DNA of 40,602 nucleotides from Carboxylicivirga litoralis (GTDB lineage Bacteria > Bacteroidota > Bacteroidia > Bacteroidales > Marinilabiliaceae), in NCBI RefSeq assembly GCF_025499605.1, contig NZ_JAFMVC010000031.1, forward strand, positions 1-40,602, in the 5' to 3' direction. The notes beneath the pieces were generated by a model that saw only the letters and a program-made list of their open reading frames with translations, did not search any database and was not told the origin of the DNA. Below, in pieces: positions 17,066-25,951 of the stretch; position 1 is the stretch's first letter; every line of letters begins with the position of its first letter. Made by a program: the position numbers and the translations under genes.

Positions 17066-17770
17066 TTAAGCCAGTGATTGTTCCTTTTTTTTAAATAATG
17101 GGCCACGTTCGAATATTAATTCTTTCAAGTATAAAAAGAAAATATAATACATCATCAACTCAGAAAACTCACCTATGTTTTTTTTAAATCCTCCATCAGG
17201 AAAAATATTCCAGTCAACTAACAAACGCGGTACCAGGTATGAGAAAACAGTAATAATAGCCGTTAAAATGATAAGTTTATGAGGGATAAAAAAACGAATG
17301 AAATCGTACTTTATTTTATCAACAACCAAAGGTCCAATAATAAATAATAAAGCCATCAATGGATAAAAAGGTCTTTTAAACAGGCGGGCGTTATTTCCTA
17401 GGTTATGAAGATTTTTAGCTCCTGTTACATCTCTAAATAAGGTATTTGACTCCCCTGTAAAATACTGCACGTAATGTAAACCATAGTCCATTTCCTCAAG
17501 AAATACGAACAAAGTGACAAAAGCCAAAAGACCTAATGCAACTTTTTCTATCATAGGCTTTTTATACTTGAATCCCATTAAACTGATAATGAAAATCATT
17601 AGTAGCACAAGAAGCTGCAGGTTTTCAACAATACCGAGTTCCCAATTAACAGTTGGACAAACTAATTCCATTGCCCACTTTACTCCAGAAAAATACATGG
17701 TTATTAAAGGAATAAGAACAGCTAACGGTAAAATCCAATACAAAAAGTTTCTTTTTCGCATCTCACTCAT
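17066..17770 (-). CDS. Conserved-looking six-helix membrane protein of unknown function
   Basis: I do not recognise this 234-residue protein. It has six likely membrane helices (about residues 10-29, 49-67, 76-92, 134-152, 163-184 and 203-220) and a basic tail (LFKKKEQ). Polar and charged residues sit at helix ends: FVFLEEMDYGLHYVQYFTG (88-106) and AKNLHNLGNNARLF (118-131) between helices 3 and 4, and EFSELMMYYIFFLYLKEL (201-218) at the end. Buried acidic pairs with a nearby histidine would suit an enzyme or ion site, but this is speculation. It is a single-gene unit with its own terminator. The alternative start at Met 4 (17761) cannot be excluded. Confidence 0.7.
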   Translation of the reverse strand: MSEMRKRNFLYWILPLAVLIPLITMYFSGVKWAMELVCPTVNWELGIVENLQLLVLLMIFIISLMGFKYKKPMIEKVALGLLAFVTLFVFLEEMDYGLHYVQYFTGESNTLFRDVTGAKNLHNLGNNARLFKRPFYPLMALLFIIGPLVVDKIKYDFIRFFIPHKLIILTAIITVFSYLVPRLLVDWNIFPDGGFKKNIGEFSELMMYYIFFLYLKELIFERGPLFKKKEQSLA

Positions 17771-18050
17771 AGCAAATCAATTGAGTTAAACATTTTATAA
17801 AAATCCCCAAGCTCCATTGAAACATTTTTTTGCCAGATATATCAACAAAATGATTAATGGATGACAACAATATATTAATATAAAAATAAATGCGCACTCT
17901 TGACATTATCAGTTTTTCAACAATGACGAGAAATTAACTTCATTGCCATAAGTACTTTGGACTTAAAATATTATACTATTGAGCCCAAAAAATACTAAAA
18001 AAGCCGCTCCCCAAAGGAACGGCTTTTATATATCAATTCGTTATATTCTA
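17771..18050. other. Intergenic spacer with only a terminator
   Basis: An AT-rich gap of 280 bases between ppdK and the membrane-protein gene. It must hold the promoter of the latter, but no clear TAnnTTTG box was found. Only the ppdK terminator (17997-18030) is recognisable. Confidence 0.5.
17997..18030 (-). terminator. Rho-independent terminator of ppdK
   Basis: On the minus strand, AAAAGCCGTTCC pairs with GGAGCGGCTTTT (12 bp, one G-U pair) around a TTTGG loop, followed by T residues. It lies 20 bases after the ppdK stop. It closely resembles the nifJ terminator at 22173-22204. Confidence 0.9.
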
Positions 18051-20765
18051 TTAACGAAGGTTCGCCTGAGCAGCAGCTAAGCGCGCAATAGGCACACGGA
18101 AAGGAGAACATGAAACGTAATCCAATCCTGTTCTATGACAGAACTCTACTGATGATGGCTCACCACCGTGCTCACCACAGATACCTAATTTCAATTCAGG
18201 ACGAGTTGCACGACCTTTCTGGCATCCAGTTTCTACCAATTGACCAACACCTGTTTGGTCTAATGCCTGGAATGGGTCTTGCTTCAAGATACCTTTCTCA
18301 ATGTAAATTGGTAAGAATTTACCAGCATCATCACGAGAGTATCCGAAAGTCATCTGCGTTAAGTCGTTTGTACCGAATGAGAAGAATTCAGCTACTTCGG
18401 CTACCTCATCAGCAGTTAATGCAGCACGAGGAATCTCAATCATTGTACCAACCAAGTACTCAACTTCAGTTCCTTTTTCTTCGAATACTTTAGCAGCTGT
18501 AGCACGGATGATTTCTTCCTGCATCTTCAACTCCTTAACAGTACCGATTAATGGAACCATGATTTCCGGCTTAGGATTTAATCCTTCCAATTTCAAGTCA
18601 CAAGCAGCTTCGATGATAGCGCGCGCCTGCATCTCTGTAATCTCAGGATAAGTATTTCCTAAACGACAACCACGGTGACCTAACATAGGGTTGAATTCGT
18701 GTAAAGAATCAACTTTTTCTTTCACAACTTCAACAGCAACACCTAACTTTTCAGCCATTTCTTTCTGTGAAGCAGCATCATTTGGAGTAAACTCGTGCAA
18801 TGGAGGATCCAGTAAACGAATAGTTACACCATAACCGTCCATAGCCTTCAAGATTCCGTGGAAATCTTCACGCTGGATAGGCAATAATTTAGTTAAAGCT
18901 TCTTTACGACCTTCTACGTCCTCAGCAAGAATCATTTCACGCATTTTCCAGATACGGTCGCCTTCGAAGAACATGTGCTCTGTACGACAAAGACCAATTC
19001 CCTTAGCACCAAACTCACGAGCAGTTTGCGCATCAGCAGGCGTATCAGCGTTAGTACGAACATACATACGTGTGTTCTTTTCAGCTAAATCCATGATTTT
19101 ACCAAAGTCACCATCTAATGTAGGAGTAATAGTCGCTACTTTACCTTCGTAAACAACACCAGTAGTACCGTTTAATGAGATAAAGTCACCTTCTTTGTAC
19201 TCAACACCGTTGATAGCCATTGAAGAACCTGACACTAACAAGCCAGCAGCAGAAGAAATACAACATTTACCCATACCACGAGCTACCACAGCCGCGTGAG
19301 AAGTCATACCACCACGCTCAGTTAAGATACCTTCAGCAGCATACATACCTTTTAAGTCTTCCGGAGATGTCTCGCGACGAACCAAGATTACTTTTTTACC
19401 GGCAGCAGCCCATTCTTCAGCAGCTTCAGCAGAGAATACAATCTGACCTGTAGCAGCACCCGGAGAAGCAGGAAGACCTTTAGATAGTTCTTTAGCAGCA
19501 TCTAAAGCAGCCTGATCGAATACAGGGTGTAATAGCTCATCTAATTTGTTAGCTTCCTGGCGTAAGACAGCTGTTTTCTCATCAATACGTCCTTCTTCCA
19601 ACATATCGATAGCCATTTTTACCATGGCAGCACCAGTACGCTTACCACTACGCGTCTGCAACATCCAAAGCTTACCATCCTGAACGGTGAACTCCATATC
19701 CTGCATATCTGAGTAGTGATCTTCTAATTTCTGCTGTACGGCATCTAATTCAGCATATAACTCAGGCATTGCTTCTTCCATAGAAAGGAAGTTTTTCTGA
19801 CGATCTTCTTCAGAAGTACCGTTACGCTCTGCCCAACGCTGAGAACCAATTTTTGTAATTTCAAGAGGTGTACGTACACCAGCTACAACGTCTTCACCCT
19901 GAGCATTGATTAGGTACTCACCGTTGAATAAGTCTTCACCAGTAGCTGCATCACGAGAGAAACATACGCCTGTAGCAGAAGTTTCACCCATGTTACCGTA
20001 TACCATCGCCTGAACGTTTACAGCAGTACCCCACTCATCAGGAATTTGCTCCATTCGACGGTAAAGGATAGCACGCTCAGTGTTCCATGAATCAAACACT
20101 GCACAAACAGCACCCCAAAGCTGATCCCATGGATTTGTTGGGAAGTCAACACCGGCGTGCTTGCGAACTACAGCCTTATAACCTTCAACCAAAGCTTTAA
20201 GGTCTTCAACTGTTAATTCAGTATCTAATTTATATCCTTTTGATTCTTTTAATTCATCTAATACAACTTCGAACGGGTTGTGCTGACCTTCTTCAGCCTC
20301 AACACCCATTACCACGTCACCATACATGTGGATGAAACGACGGTATGAGTCATACGCGAATTTTTCGTTACCTGATTTTTCAGCGATGATTTTTACAGCA
20401 TCGTCATTCATACCAAGGTTAAGAACTGTGTTCATCATACCTGGCATTGAAGCACGAGCACCAGAACGAACAGATAATAACAATGGGAAAGCCTCACCTG
20501 TAGAACCAAATTTAGCATTCATTACTTTTTCAGTAGCCGCTACACCAGCTTCTACTTCAGCTCTCATTAATTCAACAACAGCTTCTTTACCTTTTTGATT
20601 GTACTCTGTACACACCTCAGTTGTAATGGTAAAACCAGCTGGTACAGGAACCCCGATAAGGTTCATTTCAGCAAGGTTTGCACCTTTACCCCCAAGTAGA
20701 TTTCTCATATCAGCTTTACCTTCAGCTTGTCCGTTACCAAAGGTATAAACGCGTTTATTGCTCAT
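18051..20765 (-). CDS. ppdK: Pyruvate, phosphate dikinase
   Basis: A 904-residue cytoplasmic enzyme that interconverts pyruvate, ATP and phosphate with phosphoenolpyruvate, AMP and pyrophosphate. The N-terminal ATP-grasp region shows LLGGKGANLAEMNLIGVPVP (23-42) and SVRSGARASMPGMMNTVLNL. The swivelling phosphohistidine domain carries GGMTSHAAVVARGMGKCCI, with the catalytic His. The C-terminal PEP/pyruvate barrel shows IGLCRTEHMFF, MLGHRGCRLG, SFGTNDLTQMTFGYSRDD and the end motif GICGEHGGEPSSVEF with its Cys a few residues on. Length and motifs are complete, and it starts MSNKRVYTFGNGQAEGKAD as in Bacteroidota homologues. The gene is monocistronic, with its own terminator. Together with nifJ nearby it points to PPi-linked anaerobic pyruvate metabolism. 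Confidence 0.98.
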   Translation of the reverse strand: MSNKRVYTFGNGQAEGKADMRNLLGGKGANLAEMNLIGVPVPAGFTITTEVCTEYNQKGKEAVVELMRAEVEAGVAATEKVMNAKFGSTGEAFPLLLSVRSGARASMPGMMNTVLNLGMNDDAVKIIAEKSGNEKFAYDSYRRFIHMYGDVVMGVEAEEGQHNPFEVVLDELKESKGYKLDTELTVEDLKALVEGYKAVVRKHAGVDFPTNPWDQLWGAVCAVFDSWNTERAILYRRMEQIPDEWGTAVNVQAMVYGNMGETSATGVCFSRDAATGEDLFNGEYLINAQGEDVVAGVRTPLEITKIGSQRWAERNGTSEEDRQKNFLSMEEAMPELYAELDAVQQKLEDHYSDMQDMEFTVQDGKLWMLQTRSGKRTGAAMVKMAIDMLEEGRIDEKTAVLRQEANKLDELLHPVFDQAALDAAKELSKGLPASPGAATGQIVFSAEAAEEWAAAGKKVILVRRETSPEDLKGMYAAEGILTERGGMTSHAAVVARGMGKCCISSAAGLLVSGSSMAINGVEYKEGDFISLNGTTGVVYEGKVATITPTLDGDFGKIMDLAEKNTRMYVRTNADTPADAQTAREFGAKGIGLCRTEHMFFEGDRIWKMREMILAEDVEGRKEALTKLLPIQREDFHGILKAMDGYGVTIRLLDPPLHEFTPNDAASQKEMAEKLGVAVEVVKEKVDSLHEFNPMLGHRGCRLGNTYPEITEMQARAIIEAACDLKLEGLNPKPEIMVPLIGTVKELKMQEEIIRATAAKVFEEKGTEVEYLVGTMIEIPRAALTADEVAEVAEFFSFGTNDLTQMTFGYSRDDAGKFLPIYIEKGILKQDPFQALDQTGVGQLVETGCQKGRATRPELKLGICGEHGGEPSSVEFCHRTGLDYVSCSPFRVPIARLAAAQANLR

Positions 20766-20932
20766 ACTTAGATTATTAAAAAATTATTATAAAATAGTAG
20801 TTATCAGTGAATTCAATATTGTTTGAAGATTTTTTTCTAAAACCATACAAATAAACAAAAAATTTGGGAAAGTCACCACTTTATAAGTGGTTGTAGTGCG
20901 TTAATAAATAATAAATGAATGGGTTTTAAAAC

Positions 20933-20966
20933 AAAAAAGCAGTTCATAAAAAATGAACTGCTTTTT
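20933..20966 (-). terminator. Terminator of the DHOD-like gene
   Basis: AAAAGCAGTTCAT and ATGAACTGCTTTT form a perfect long stem around a short T/A loop, with flanking T run on the minus strand. It lies about 24 bases after the stop at 20990. Confidence 0.9.
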
Positions 20967-20989
20967 CTCAATCTCATATTGTTATTTTA

Positions 20990-22000
20990 TTAATTTACCG
21001 GATATTTCTTTAAATATTCCTTTGCCTTCATTAAATAATCAACATATTGTCCTCTTCGGTACGCATGAGGATCTTCAACATTCTTTTTACAAAGTTTCCC
21101 CTTAAAATCATCTATTTTTTCATATCCTTTTTCTTTCATCCAGGCCGATAGTTCTTCTAAAATTCGTGTAATTTGTATTACTCCGTTTTTATAAACAGTA
21201 CTTACAACTTGAACTGTGTTAGCTCCAGCCAATAACATCGTTATGACATCTTCTCCATCATGAATACCTGTATTGCTACAAATGCTTCCTTTAAGGTTAC
21301 AGGATAATAAACCAGCAAAACGCAGTGCTAATCGATTATCTCCCTTATGACTTAAGTTATAAGGAACACGCAGTTTTTCTTCTTTAATGTCGATATCTGG
21401 CTGGAATAAGCGATTAAAGAGGACAAAGGCATCTGCTCCAACTTTATCCATACGATAAACCACGTTCATTAAATTCGTATAGAATGGACTCAGCTTCACA
21501 CTAACCGGAATACTAACCGCATCTTTAACTTTTTTAAGTATATCAATACGAGAATCCTCAACTTCGGCGGGTGTTTTTTCTACATCGGAAATGGTTGAGT
21601 AAAAATTTAATTCCAAACCATCAACTCCCGTCTCCTCCAAATACTTTGCATATTCTATCCAACTTACATCATAGGTGCAATTAAGACTCGCAAATACAGG
21701 AATAGATACTGTTTCTTTGAGTTTTTTAAGCGCTAATAAGTGAGCTTTAGGTCCTGAATGCTCAATATTGGGGAATAATGAGGTCATTTCGGCATGAAGG
21801 TTATCATACTCATGCAATTCGTCTTCTAACTCTGCTGCTTCGAGGTGCAATTGCTCTTCAAAAAGTGATTTATAAACAATGGCGGCTGCACCTGCTGCTT
21901 CAAGTTTCTTGGCCATTTCTAAATCTAATACCAGGTTACTGGCTCCAATGATGATGGGATTCTTCAATTCAATCCCCATGTAAGTTGTTCTTAAATCCAT
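20990..22000 (-). CDS. Dihydroorotate dehydrogenase-like flavoprotein
   Basis: A 336-residue TIM-barrel flavoprotein of the dihydroorotate dehydrogenase superfamily. Visible features are LRTTYMGIELKNPIIIGASN (3-22), the FMN-binding opening; VFASLNCTYD (about 102-111); GLELNFYST; and the lysine-bearing VSVKLSPFYTN (about 171-181). The phosphate-binding end is degenerate (SNTGIHDGEDVITMLLAGANTVQV). It lacks the usual PyrD active-site signature, so it is probably not the pyrimidine enzyme. Such proteins are widespread in anaerobic Bacteroidota next to nifJ and are annotated only as DHOD-like. The natural electron donor and acceptor are unknown. It has its own terminator and lies between ppdK and nifJ in the same direction. 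Confidence 0.88.
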   Translation of the reverse strand: MDLRTTYMGIELKNPIIIGASNLVLDLEMAKKLEAAGAAAIVYKSLFEEQLHLEAAELEDELHEYDNLHAEMTSLFPNIEHSGPKAHLLALKKLKETVSIPVFASLNCTYDVSWIEYAKYLEETGVDGLELNFYSTISDVEKTPAEVEDSRIDILKKVKDAVSIPVSVKLSPFYTNLMNVVYRMDKVGADAFVLFNRLFQPDIDIKEEKLRVPYNLSHKGDNRLALRFAGLLSCNLKGSICSNTGIHDGEDVITMLLAGANTVQVVSTVYKNGVIQITRILEELSAWMKEKGYEKIDDFKGKLCKKNVEDPHAYRRGQYVDYLMKAKEYLKKYPVN

Positions 22001-22172
22001 GACAAAGGTGATATTAAAGGGTTTTTAATTTCTATTGCCTTTTTCTAACAAGAAGCTGATAGTAATTGTTTTACAAATAAGATTCAAAAGTCTTATTTTA
22101 GATTTAATAGTTATATTAAGTTACACCCTTTCAGCTTCAAAATCAATTATCGAATTACCTTTTAAACATCAA

Positions 22173-22204
22173 AAAAGCCGCTCCCAAACGGAAGCGGCTT
22201 CTCA
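22173..22204 (-). terminator. Terminator of nifJ
   Basis: On the minus strand, AAGCCGCTTCC pairs with GGGAGCGGCTT (11 bp, one G-U pair) around GTTT, followed by TTTTTTGA. It lies 20 bases after the nifJ stop. Confidence 0.9.
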
Positions 22205-22224
22205 TTATATCTGAAATTGAACAA

Positions 22225-25200
22225 TTATTCAATCACTTCATATTCCAAATCATTCAAACGCTTGTATGAGCTATAACGCCATTTAGCATTCTTTTCTGAT
22301 TCAGCGAATAATACCTTCGCATCTTCAGGGAATGATTTAGCAAGAGCTGTATAACGCACCTCGTTCATCAAGAAGCTCTGGAATTTATCCCATTGTGGAG
22401 GCTTAGAGTCCAAAGTAAATGGATTCTTACCTTCATTCTCCATCATTGGGTTGTAACGATATAGGTGCCAGTATCCACACTCAACCGCTTTCTTACCTTC
22501 TTCCTGAGTTTTACCCATTCCGGTCTTCAAACCATGAGCAATACATGGAGCGTAAGCAATGATTAATGATGGTCCTGGGTAGGCTTCAGCCTCTTTAATA
22601 GCCTTAAAATACTGCGCCTGGTTAGCACCAATAGCCACCTGAGCAACATAAACATAACCGTAAGTAGTTGCCATTAAACCAAGGTCTTTCTTACGGATAC
22701 GCTTACCTGAAGCAGCAAACTTAGCCACTGCACCAACTGGCGTTGACTTAGACGACTGACCACCTGTGTTAGAGTAAACCTCAGTATCCATTACCAGGAT
22801 GTTTACATCTTCACCAGAAGCAATCACGTGATCTAAACCACCGTAACCGATGTCATAAGCCCATCCGTCACCACCGAAAATCCAAACTGACTTCTTAGAT
22901 AAGTAGTCTTTCAATGCAAGGATTTCTTTAGCAACTGCATGTGACTCATTTCCAAGAGCAGCCACAACAGCTTTAGAAGCAGCAACGTTTTCGTTACCAT
23001 TATCTTTGGTTTCGAACCATTTTTCGAAAGCAGCTTTAGTCTCGGCATTTACTTCAGCCATCGACTCATTCATTTTGCGTTCGATACGGTCGCGTAGCTT
23101 CTTAACACCAGTTGCCATACCTAAACCATACTCAGCATTATCTTCGAATAATGAATTTGCCCAAGCCGGACCTTTACCTTCTTTGTTAGCACAGTAAGGC
23201 GTTGCAGGAGCCGAACCACCATAGATAGAAGAACAACCAGTAGCGTTAGCCACCATCATGCGATCTCCATACAATTGAGTGATTAACTTGATGTAAGGTG
23301 TTTCACCACAACCAGCACAAGCACCAGAGAACTCAAATAATGGTTGAGCAAACTGAGAAGCTTTCACGTTCTGCTCTTTTGGCATGATAGTATCTTTGAT
23401 AGATACTTCTTCTACCATGTAATCCCAACGAGCGATTTCAGCCTGCTGTGTTTCAAGCGGTTTCATCTCTAAAGCTTTTGTCTTAGCCGGACATACATCA
23501 GCACAGTTACCACAGCCAGTACAGTCCAATGCACTTACTTGGATACGATACTGAAGACCGTCGAATCCTTTACCATTTGCTTTCTTAGAAGTTGTTCCTT
23601 CTGGAGCACCCGCTAATTCTTTTTCGTCTAATAAATAAGGACGGATTGCTGCGTGCGGACAAACATAGGCACACTGGTTACACTGGATACAGTTATCAAC
23701 ATTCCACTCAGGAACATCAACAGCGATACCACGTTTTTCGTATGCGGTAGTACCAGCTGGCAATGTACCATCTTCGCGACCTTTAAAGATACTTACCGGA
23801 AGATCATCACCTTTCTGAGCGTTAACAGGGAATACGAAATCTTTAATAAACTGAGGTGCTTTCTCGTTACTTGGGAAAACAACTTCTGCAGCTTCGTTAG
23901 CCCATGATGCAGGAATAGAAATTTCATTAACCTCACCACCTTTATCAACAGCCTGGTAGTTCATGTTAACAATATTCTCACCTTTCTTACCAAAAGTCTT
24001 CACAATCGCTTTCTTCATTTGCTCAACAGCATCAGTATAAGGGATTACCTCAGCAATTTTGAAGAAGGCCGACTGCATAATGGTATTGGTACGGTTACCT
24101 AAACCAATTTCTTTGGCAATGTGAGTGGCATCAATTGTATAGAATTTGATTTTGTGATCTGCGATATAACGCTTCACGAAAGCAGGTAAATGACTTTCTA
24201 ATTCAGCCGCGCTCCATGAACAGTTTAATAAGAAAGTACCTCCTTCTTTTAAACCTTTCAACATGTCGTACATGTTTAGGTAAGCAGGTACGTGACAAGC
24301 CACAAAATCTGGAGTATTTACCAAATATGGCGAACGAATAGGTGTATCACCAAAACGTAAGTGAGAAATAGTGATACCACCCGACTTCTTAGAGTCATAA
24401 GCAAAGTAAGCCTGAGCATACTTATCGGTGTTATCACCAATTATCTTAATTGAGTTTTTGTTGGCACCAACTGTACCATCAGAACCTAAACCGTAGAATT
24501 TACCTTCGAAAGTACCTTCTGCAGCTAATGAGAATTCAGGCAACAATGGTAGTGAAGTGTGAGTCACATCGTCAACAATACCAACTGTAAATTGATTCTT
24601 AGGCTCGTCTTGCTTCAGGTTTTCGAATACGCTCAACATCATGGCTGGCGTTGTATCTTTTGAAGACAGACCATAACGACCACCTACAACAACAGGGGCA
24701 TTTTCTTTTCCGTAGAACAAATCGCGGATATCCAGGTATAAAGGATCGCCGTTAGCTCCCGGCTCTTTTGTGCGGTCAAGAACAGCAATTTTCTTAGCTG
24801 TTTTTGGGAATGCTTCCATGAAATACTTCGCTGAGAACGGACGGTATAAGTGAACCGCAATCAAACCAACTTTTTCACCTTTAGCCGTTAAGCTGTCAAT
24901 AACTTCGCGAATTGTTTCTGTAATAGAACCCATGGCCACGATTACATTTTCGGCATCTTCAGCACCATAGTAATCGAATGGACGGTATTTACGACCAGTA
25001 ATCTTACTTAACTCATCCATGTACTCAGCTACCATATCAGGTAATACTTCGTAGAATGGGTTAGCCGCCTCACGCGCCTGGAAGTAAACATCAGGGTTTT
25101 GAGCTGTTCCTCGTGTTACAGGGTGCTCAGGACTTAATGCGTTATCGCGGAAAGCCTGTAGTGCATTCTGATCAACCAGGTGAGCTAAATCGTCGTTTTC

Positions 25201-25764
25201 TAATACTTCAATCTTCTGAATTTCGTGAGAAGTACGGAAACCATCGAAGAAGTGTAAGAAAGGAACGCGTGATTTAATAGATGTTAAGTGTGCTACAGCA
25301 GCAAGGTCCATTACTTCCTGAACTGAACCTGTTGCCAACATGGCAAAACCAGTCTGGCGAGTCGACATGACGTCAGAGTGATCACCAAAGATAGATAAAG
25401 CCTGAGCAGCCAAACTACGTGCACTCACATGGAATACACCAGGAAGAAGCTCACCGGCAATTTTGTACATGTTAGGAATCATCAGTAATAATCCCTGCGA
25501 TGCTGTAAATGTAGATGTTAAAGCACCAGCCTGAAGCGAACCGTGAACAGCACCTGCAGCACCAGCTTCCGACTGCATTTCCTCTACTTTAACTGTCTCC
25601 CCAAAGATGTTTTTTCTTCCGGCAGCAGCCCATTCATCCACATTTTCCGCCATGTTTGACGATGGCGTAATTGGGTAGATAGCCGCCACTTCACTGAACA
25701 TATACGCGATATGTGCAGCGGCATGGTTACCATCACATGTAATAAACTTTTTTTCTTTAGCCAT
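22225..25764 (-). CDS. nifJ: Pyruvate:ferredoxin (flavodoxin) oxidoreductase, single chain
   Basis: A 1179-residue enzyme that oxidises pyruvate with CoA to acetyl-CoA and CO2 and reduces ferredoxin or flavodoxin. Domains in order: pyrimidine-binding domain with YPITPSSNMAENVDEW (about 35-50), transketolase-C-like domain, the gamma region, and a 2x[4Fe-4S] ferredoxin domain with CIQCNQCAYVCP (about 692-703) and CTGCGNCADVCP (about 747-758). The TPP domain has CAGCGETPYI for the third cluster and the GGDGWAYDIGYGGLDH thiamine-binding motif, then TEVYSNTGGQSSKSTPVG. All clusters and the TPP site are intact. An AGGAG sequence lies about ten bases before the ATG, unusual in Bacteroidota, which often lack Shine-Dalgarno sites, and fits high expression. 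Single-gene unit. Confidence 0.98.
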   Translation of the reverse strand: MAKEKKFITCDGNHAAAHIAYMFSEVAAIYPITPSSNMAENVDEWAAAGRKNIFGETVKVEEMQSEAGAAGAVHGSLQAGALTSTFTASQGLLLMIPNMYKIAGELLPGVFHVSARSLAAQALSIFGDHSDVMSTRQTGFAMLATGSVQEVMDLAAVAHLTSIKSRVPFLHFFDGFRTSHEIQKIEVLENDDLAHLVDQNALQAFRDNALSPEHPVTRGTAQNPDVYFQAREAANPFYEVLPDMVAEYMDELSKITGRKYRPFDYYGAEDAENVIVAMGSITETIREVIDSLTAKGEKVGLIAVHLYRPFSAKYFMEAFPKTAKKIAVLDRTKEPGANGDPLYLDIRDLFYGKENAPVVVGGRYGLSSKDTTPAMMLSVFENLKQDEPKNQFTVGIVDDVTHTSLPLLPEFSLAAEGTFEGKFYGLGSDGTVGANKNSIKIIGDNTDKYAQAYFAYDSKKSGGITISHLRFGDTPIRSPYLVNTPDFVACHVPAYLNMYDMLKGLKEGGTFLLNCSWSAAELESHLPAFVKRYIADHKIKFYTIDATHIAKEIGLGNRTNTIMQSAFFKIAEVIPYTDAVEQMKKAIVKTFGKKGENIVNMNYQAVDKGGEVNEISIPASWANEAAEVVFPSNEKAPQFIKDFVFPVNAQKGDDLPVSIFKGREDGTLPAGTTAYEKRGIAVDVPEWNVDNCIQCNQCAYVCPHAAIRPYLLDEKELAGAPEGTTSKKANGKGFDGLQYRIQVSALDCTGCGNCADVCPAKTKALEMKPLETQQAEIARWDYMVEEVSIKDTIMPKEQNVKASQFAQPLFEFSGACAGCGETPYIKLITQLYGDRMMVANATGCSSIYGGSAPATPYCANKEGKGPAWANSLFEDNAEYGLGMATGVKKLRDRIERKMNESMAEVNAETKAAFEKWFETKDNGNENVAASKAVVAALGNESHAVAKEILALKDYLSKKSVWIFGGDGWAYDIGYGGLDHVIASGEDVNILVMDTEVYSNTGGQSSKSTPVGAVAKFAASGKRIRKKDLGLMATTYGYVYVAQVAIGANQAQYFKAIKEAEAYPGPSLIIAYAPCIAHGLKTGMGKTQEEGKKAVECGYWHLYRYNPMMENEGKNPFTLDSKPPQWDKFQSFLMNEVRYTALAKSFPEDAKVLFAESEKNAKWRYSSYKRLNDLEYEVIE

Positions 25765-25800
25765 TTTATATACTCCTAATAATTAATTGGTTATTATAAT

Positions 25801-25948
25801 ATAGTACAAAGTATCAAGTACCGAGTATCAAGACCACTTACAGCTTGGATACTGTTTACAATTGAAAAAAATCTTACAACTCTATACTCACTACTTATCT
25901 TTTAAATTTCTTGTCTTATTTCTTTTTATCTTATGCCTTGCGCCTAAT
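25801..25948. repeat. Low-complexity TATCAAG / CTTAT intergenic repeat region
   Basis: Between the ATPase and nifJ genes, imperfect direct repeats (AAAGTATCAAGTACC then GAGTATCAAGACC) are followed by a pyrimidine-rich tract (TCTTGTCTTATTTCTTTTTATCTTATGCCTTGCG). This looks like the degenerate dispersed sequence seen between genes in many Bacteroidota. It probably also contains the nifJ upstream region; TACTTTG just upstream of the nifJ start is one base short of a -7 box. Confidence 0.4.
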
Positions 25949-25951
25949 TGA

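Noticed and set aside
18110-18493. 127-codon plus-strand frame
   Set aside because: Antisense shadow of ppdK, rich in His and Leu as expected from the reversed codons.
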